Source: Yamagishiella unicocca (taxonomy: Eukaryota > Chlorophyta > Chlorophyceae > Chlamydomonadales > Volvocaceae). From it: a DNA stretch of 64,000 bases. The notes under the pieces are model-generated. The model was not told the DNA's origin. It saw nothing but the letters and a program-made list of their open reading frames with translations, and searched no databases. The DNA lies in contig BDSL01000042.1 in NCBI GenBank assembly GCA_003116995.1, forward strand, positions 248,001-312,000. The letters run 5' to 3'. The translations under genes and the position numbers were made by a program. Shown here piece by piece: positions 57,996 to 64,000 of the stretch (within the stretch, counting starts at the first letter, position 1; each line of letters begins with the position of its first letter).

Positions 57996-58405
57996 CTAGC
58001 GGTACTTGGCCTATGGGCGCTGCAGTGGCTTAGGGGCGAGTTGTAGTGCCTGTGGCGAATGAGGCTTGTGGTAATGCGGTGTCGCATGCCAGCATTGGCC
58101 GCTGCTAGGGATTTGCCGCGCGAGCGTGCTGTAGGGGTCATGGTAAGGTATCTCTTGCTACGGTCCGTGGAGTGCAGGGGCATGCACCGCGATGTTGGAC
58201 GTCTTTTAGCCGATGCGGTTGGCCGCGCAGAACGTGAAAAATGGTCGTGAACGCGGCTTGGAAGGCGTACATAGGTCAGGCAACGCGCGGTTGGGAGTGG
58301 GAGAGACAGTGAAGTGATTGATGAGCTGTCACGTTCAGAGTGCGGACGGTTGGCACATGGGCCCTCGAGGTGTTGTTGTACTCCGGTTCAATGGCGCAGA
58401 TGTAC

Positions 58406-58410
58406 TGTAA
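58406..58410 (+). terminator. Possible TGTAA poly(A) signal for the PHD gene
   Basis: TGTAA lies about 410 nt past the stop at 57995, in the sense orientation. Confidence 0.45.
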
Positions 58411-58863
58411 GCCAAAACACCGAATTACTTAAAAACATCGTGACCCAATCACATGCATTACTCAAATCAGGAACCGATGGGACCACTAAGGCCATCATTG
58501 CATGGACAACAACCTTATCCTTGTCGAGGACACTGAAGCCGCTGAATCATCCAGTCAGCGGATTCATACAGAAGGCTCAACAGCGCGCTTCTTCCGGGGC
58601 CATTGATAACTCCCCCGCTTATGAAGCATTGCAGTTCATAGGACAACCCACGGCGCGTGACATGCATGGATGGCTAATGAACACTAGTTAGGATTACCAG
58701 GCAGGAATCCTGGCACAAGCCATTCGTCCGCCGAAATCGGACGAGTTGGTCGCGGTCTATAAGGGTTTCTACATTTGTACACCCTCGGCGTTTCCAAAAT
58801 ACGTTTTCCAAATACTGTAGAAAACTTTATGCCGTACGGGCGGCAGTGACAAAAGGTTTAACT

Positions 58864-58868
58864 TTACA
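58864..58868 (-). terminator. Possible TGTAA poly(A) signal for the ECM gene
   Basis: Plus-strand TTACA is TGTAA on the gene's strand, about 160 nt past the stop at 59027. Confidence 0.5.
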
Positions 58869-59026
58869 ACCAACAGAGCAACTTGAATCCGTGCGACGCC
58901 GCGCTCGGAGCCCGTGCTGTAACAACTTATGAAATACGTTACCCGCTTGCAGTGCATCCGAACTGCTGCAAAGCAGCAGAAACAGCTTCATAATAATGCA
59001 TAAGCAAATGCTCACGCTAGGTAGCT

Positions 59027-62000
59027 TTAGCCCACGATTTTTGGTGGCGGGGCAGGAGGCTTCGGCGGCGGCCTCGGTGGCTTGGGTGGTGGTGCCGGCG
59101 GCTTGGGCGGCGGCGACGGCGGCTTCGGCGGGGGGGATGGGGGCTTTGGTGGCGGCCTCGGCGGCTTTGGCGGGGGCGCCGGCGGCTTTGGTGGGGGTGC
59201 TGGCGGCTTTGGCGGGGGTGACGGCGGGGGTGACGGCGGCTTCGGTGGCGGCGACGGGCTGGGCATTGGTGGCAAGGACTTGGGCGGCATCGCAGCCGTT
59301 GCGCAACCCTGCAAGGCGTTCCACGCATTTTGAGCAAAGTCGGTGCAAGCCTGGAAGGCCTGGAAGGCTGGAACGCGCCCCATATGCTAGAGCACCTCGC
59401 CTGCCCTTTGGGCTCGGTCTCCAGGCTTTGCCATCGTGAAGCAACAACCAACCTCCTCCCGCCCGAGCGAAATGCACCAGAGCACGCGTGGGAATGTAAA
59501 CGCTTATAACACCAACAGATGGAGCACTTTGACAGGTGTGTACCCCAACTTGCTCCCTTCCCTTACTTGCTGCAGTCGTGGTGCAAAGGCTGCCACCAGG
59601 AAGTCCTCACTCGCATAACAGAGAACCCCGGCGTGCATCGCGTGCGATAGCAGCACCTACAACATCAACTGAACTTACTGACCTGCACAGACAGCTTGGT
59701 TTCCCAGTTGTCGTCGTCATAGTCCTTATCGTCAATGAAGATCCGCATCGTAAGGGTGTAAAACTGGCCCGCTGTGATGTTGCCACTTTCCATAAGAGCA
59801 GAGCCGTTGAAGGTGGTGGTTGGGGGCGCGCTGTCGTACTTCCACGTGACAACGTTATTGGGGGCAGTTAATGTCCATCGCAGGAATCGGTTGGTTCCAA
59901 TTCCGCCGTACTTGGTCACAGCCCACGCCCAAGGGGCGTTTACGTCAAGGACGACCACAGCACCGCACGCAAGCGTGAAGGACTCGGGGCTGGTGATGTC
60001 GTTGAAGACGATGACGGGAAGCGGCGTTGCGGGCTTGATTGGGCACTGCAGGACCTGGATGAAGGTCTCGATGTCGCTTATCAATCCGTCTCCTTGGTCC
60101 CATTCCGGTACGTTTGTAACATCCAGAACCACCTGCGCCACCCATGGGTAATGCGGAGAAAACGACCATACTTCAACCTCGGTGCGGTGAGGGCGCACGG
60201 CATGTTGGCAAATTACAGTCGCGTCTAGCTCGTGCCACCCAATTGCAAAGGAGGCTTGCGTTCTGGGGTTCAGCTCGGAGTTCAGCTCTAAGCGAGATAT
60301 CGTACACCGACGGTTCTTACCCGATACTTTTTCAGCGACAGGCCTTGCTTGAGGTCGGCAGCATTGAAGGTGACGGCCTTAGCGCTCGTGAGCATCTTGG
60401 TAGCTATCGGATTGTCGTACCCATTGTCAAGGATGTCGTACACGTGCCAAAGGTAGTACGCTGTGAACGGGTCGCCGTCCATGCTCTTTATAATCTCCGC
60501 AAGGGGCTCATCATCAGCATTCCCGGGGTCGATGGTCACGTTGCCGCCGCACGATACCACGGCCGCGTCGCCTGCATAGATGAAGCTGCCGCCGGAGGGG
60601 CTTGGAGGCGGTGGGGGCGGTGGAGGTGACGGCTTCGGTGGGGGCGACGGCTTCGTGACAACTCCTGGCGGTAGTGGTGGTGGAGGCGGAGGTGAGAACT
60701 TCGTGGTGCCGCAGGACGGGGTCATCTTGGTGCCACAGCCCGCAAGAACAGAAAGTGAGGTCGAGTAGCTGTCCTCGATGTCGCTGTCGTCAGAAACAAC
60801 CAGCCTCACTGTGTAGGTGACGTTATCGGCCAGCGTTGTCAGGTCCAACTGCAGGGCGCGCGGACATACAGTGTGAGGTTTTAGGGTTACTATGGCACAG
60901 CGCCTCAACGGGCTGTTTGGGACCGATGAGCATGGAAGGATGCACCAGGCCCATGCATTCCGTGCTAGCTGCAAGGCGTGGGAGGCCCAGCTAACCCGCC
61001 CACGGAGGGAGGTGCCGGATGAAAGCAGCATGCCCTTACTCACCGTCACGACCTGACCAATCTTAGTGACCGTCGGATAGCATGGCGCGGTCAGCACCCA
61101 GGTGTATGTCAGGATGTCATCTGCGCGGAAGGGGGCAGGTACCAATTGTGCGAGTTGCAAGTGCCGGCCGGCAGCTACTGCGAATACTGCTTTTATCCCA
61201 CAGCACAAATATGGATTTGATCGCCAGTGCCGATGCTTTGACCCCCTAGCTACCCTGCCACTGGAAGTTGCATCAGTCATGGGATGCCGTGCCGATGGAT
61301 AGGGCCCAGGATCGATGCCGATGAGTAGGACCCAGGCCATCGAAACCCGCGGCAGGGTGGAATGCGTGGATCTGGCCAAAATGCCGCCAGCAGCTAACAA
61401 CGCCGTGCTGCGCGTGTCATGCTCGCATCGCACTCACCGCTGTCGGGGTCGTAGGACGACGATCCGTTCAATGTGACCACCTGCGCGGACAAAGGCGCAC
61501 CGCGAAGTGAGGGGCTCGGTGGGGTTGGCTCGGCCTCGATGTAACAGGAGCAGCCGGGTAGTTCATCGCGTGCGTGTACGTCCAGAACTAGACTCCTTGC
61601 TTGCCATCGATGCATACATACTGGTTCGCTAAGCGGCCTGGGCGCAATGCTTTTCATTGGCATCATCACATATGCACGCGCACAGGCATGCTCCACATCC
61701 CGCGTGTACCTTGGTAGTGCATGTGGTGGGCTCAGACACAGTGCCGTTGGCCACCGGCTTCTCATCGATCAGCATGGTTGAGCCGCCAATCCATACCCAA
61801 GAATCCAAGATCTGCATGCATGTGGCGCACATGGGTGGCAGCATGGCCTGGTAAGACACGGTACATAAACAAACGAGTTACGGCGGTCAAGCCCTGACAT
61901 TTATATTCAGGGATAAAGAAGGAAACGCAGTTCGCGCTCCGTCCTCTTGAAATTTGATTCCGCTTTCGAAAGGGAGCATCTACCGAATGCGTTGTCAAGA

Positions 62001-63693
62001 CATAATGCCGGCCTGGCTCTCCACCGAACTCAGTGTGTATACTATGACTAGCGGCCATCTGATCGCGCTGAGAAGGTAATGCTCGAGATAGTGGGACGGA
62101 TTCGGATGCTGGTATAGCAGAGCCGAAGGCGCCCGGCCCGGAACTACTCCCATTCGGCCATATTGATTTTCCCTCTATCCCAGAAGCATCTGAGTGCTGA
62201 TCGCTCACCAGCAACACTACCGAGCGGATTACAATCGTGGCTATCATACATGACCACCCTTTCGTACTGCCTCCCGAGTTGTATCGGGCCGCTGCCGCAA
62301 CGCGTCGTGCCAGCACCGTGTCGATCACGTGTTGTGTCACGACAGCGTTGTGGTGCCGACCCCATGTCGGTTGGGAGGTACCCCTTGCTTATGCGTTGTG
62401 GAGCTGCAAGGTGCTAGTGGAAATGCGACCGGGCCCACCTGGTCACCGGCGTCGGCAATCGCCAGCTTAAAGTTGTACTGCTGGTTGGCGTACACCTGGA
62501 AGCCCTGCGTGTTGAGCAGGCTGGTGTATCCGTCCGCCTGCAAGGTTGCGTGGAGCAGCAATGACAAGGCTCACGCTAGGCGGGAATGCATCAGCAGGGT
62601 GTGGTAAGAGCTATGCATAGATACAGCGTGGCCATGTCACAAGTGCCGTACATGGATGCCCGTCTCCTGTGATAATGTATCTGCAAAGCTCTCGCTCGCA
62701 GTTGCCGTTCGTTTGCTGCACTGATGCTTGCTCACCTCGGTCTTCCGGCTCGGCGACACAACGCCTAGCTTGTTGTTGTTGTAGATCTCGGAATGGCTCT
62801 TGTGGTTAACATTGTTGATCGAAACCTGCGTGGTAGGGCGAAAACGGAAGCGGTCATTTCGCAGGTAGTGATGACATGAACACGACACTTGAAGTGGCGT
62901 GAACAGGCTGAGGCAACCAGGCTTGCTTGAAGGGCACGATGAGGTCACCTGTGTATTTGTGGTGCCCTTGACGATTGCGACGTTGTGGCCGCTGGTGATC
63001 GGCTGTCCGACTGGCGCTATGAAGAAGCCAAACACATCGTTGAACGCCGTGCCAACCCACTCGGTGTATTCATCGCTGCACATGGCATGCAGGACGGAGT
63101 AGGAGGGACACCATGCGTGGCGGGGGAGTCATGAGGCCAAAGGTTGGGAAACCAACCAATAACCCACCGTATGGATTCAAAGCTCGGGAAACCAACCAAA
63201 CATCAAACGCAGGGATTTATATTTGGAGGCAAGGAAACCAACCAACAATCCTTCGTATGGATTTGGGATTTACTAGATCCGAACAAATGCCATCCAGCAG
63301 GCAAGGCATAGCATCGTGACTCGCTGGTCGCTGCTGTGAAGGGCGCCCACCGTCTGCAGACAAGGCCTCTCATCCAATCAAAGTACATTACGTGGACTAC
63401 ACGGAACATCAAACAGGCGCACGTCACGTCACGGGTACCCAATCAAGGTTGGATTGGCTCCATGGCTGACCCCAAGAGCTTGTACCTGCCGAACGCGTAC
63501 TTGAACACAAGTAAACCATCCTTCAGTGCCGTGACGGTGAACTCCAACGCGACCGCGTCGTAGGTGGTGTAGGCGGGAATGAGCGTGTTGAGGTTGGCGT
63601 CACCGCCACCGCCGACCAGCAACGTGATGTAGTCCAACGTGTTTACAACGCAATTCGCAGCAGATGCGTCTCCGGAGCTGAGCACCAGTGCAC
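59027..63693 (-). CDS. Secreted matrix-like protein: choice-of-anchor-L-type domain, PKD-like repeats, Pro-rich C-terminus (5' partial)
   Basis: Exons (minus): 63693-63486, 63075-62949, 62825-62736, 62537-62439, 61811-61710, 61480-61438, 61120-61044, 60848-60321, 60132-59683, 59350-59027, about 680 aa seen. All phases match. The 5' end was not found. The first five exons give ALEFTVTALKDGLLVFKYAF, GSDEYTEWVGTAFNDVFGFF, VSINNVN, NQQYNFKLAIADAGD and ILDSWVWI. This is the pattern of the choice-of-anchor-L family known mainly from bacterial surface proteins. PKD-like units follow: SSSYDPDSGDDILTYTWVL with YTVRLVVSDDSD, then two longer divergent units ending VLQC and KLSVQ. Asp-rich loops (SDDSDIED, DDKDYDDDN) suggest calcium binding. 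Two Pro-rich linkers and a PPPKPPSPPPKPP/APPPKPPRPPP tail resemble hydroxyproline-rich cell-wall or flagellar-surface proteins. It may sit in the extracellular matrix or on cilia. Confidence 0.82.
63125..63262. repeat. Imperfect tandem repeat in an ECM-gene intron
   Basis: Three copies of a unit of about 45-50 bp built around ggaaaccaaccaa, with a cgtatggatt motif after two of them. The array is intronic, between the exons ending 63486 and starting 63075. Confidence 0.7.
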
Positions 63694-64000
63694 CTGTAGG
63701 CGTGCGAGGGCGAAAGGGTGCGACCGGCAACCTTCGCCACAAGGAAAACGTTTCCGTTGCCAACTTCTCGAGCCTATGCATGGCGATCAAATAGGACCCC
63801 TAGGGATGCACCAAACTCATGCGAGGTTAAGCCTCGGGATTTGGGACCTCGATGTGGCCTGGCCAGTTAGACACCATTGGATGTGCCTGAGAGCGGATAA
63901 GGAACGCGATGGAAACGGCAGGAACGAGCGAATGTGCACGTGCGGTGAGTTGACGAAAGCAGATTGAAGATGCGCTGCATGCGCACCGAGTGTCTGCAGT
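63694..64000. other. Probable upstream intron or 5' region of the ECM gene
   Basis: The exon starting at 63693 begins after an acceptor (cctacag), in phase 1, so at least one more exon lies upstream. I could not identify it in the last 300 bp of the window. Confidence 0.4.

Larger units (their letters stand above)
57996..59026. other. Convergent 3' region between the PHD and ECM genes
   Basis: About 1 kb with no supported gene. It carries a candidate poly(A) signal on each strand: 58406 plus and 58864-58868 minus. Confidence 0.5.

Noticed and set aside
59082..59333. Glycine-rich GGGDGGFGG protein on the plus strand
   Set aside because: This is the complement of the Pro-rich tail. The minus strand continues in frame from upstream ECM exons and has the stop and poly(A) signal.

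Overview
The window looks like nuclear DNA of a volvocine green alga (Chlamydomonas/Gonium/Volvox type). The genes are GC-rich and split into many short exons by GT-AG introns of about 70-900 bp. TGTAA, the polyadenylation signal of this group, lies downstream of most stop codons. Chlamydomonas-type telomere units (CCCTAAAA) occur inside introns, and one gene encodes a Pro-rich extracellular-matrix-like protein. I saw no bacterial operon, CRISPR array, rRNA, tRNA or intact mobile element. All exon joins were read by eye from splice-site consensus, reading-frame continuity and family similarity. They are models without transcript support.

Layout. 149-1279 (+): 3' end of a gene that joins a SAXO-like microtubule-binding motif to the substrate-binding half of HSP70. 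3808-8174 (-): a kinase-like protein with no N-lobe and a degenerate catalytic loop. 9937-18285 (-): DIS3/RRP44, the exosome nuclease, 19 exons. 18923-22162 (+): cyclin T/K, divergent from DIS3. 23700-28919 (+): MAP65/PRC1/Ase1 microtubule bundler. 29822-30998 (-): an unrecognised small membrane protein. 33375-42112 (+): half-size ABCA transporter, 21 exons. 44164-47098 (-): OST48/DDOST of the oligosaccharyltransferase, 9 exons. 48468-57995 (+): large PHD-zinc knuckle-ePHD chromatin protein with AT-hook-like motifs and an apparent one-base frame break in a G run. 59027-63693 (-, 5' end not found): secreted protein with a choice-of-anchor-L-type domain, PKD-like repeats and a Pro-rich C-terminus.

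These are mostly housekeeping genes with no shared pathway. They alternate in convergent and divergent pairs. DIS3 and cyclin T share a start-to-start gap of 637 bp. MAP65/membrane protein, ABCA/OST48 and PHD/ECM are tail-to-tail pairs.

The parts most worth following up are the secreted anchor-L/PKD protein, the N-lobe-less kinase relative, the SAXO-HSP70 fusion, the loss of most CR3 cysteines in DIS3, and the frame break in the PHD gene. I did not find a multi-gene undescribed system.
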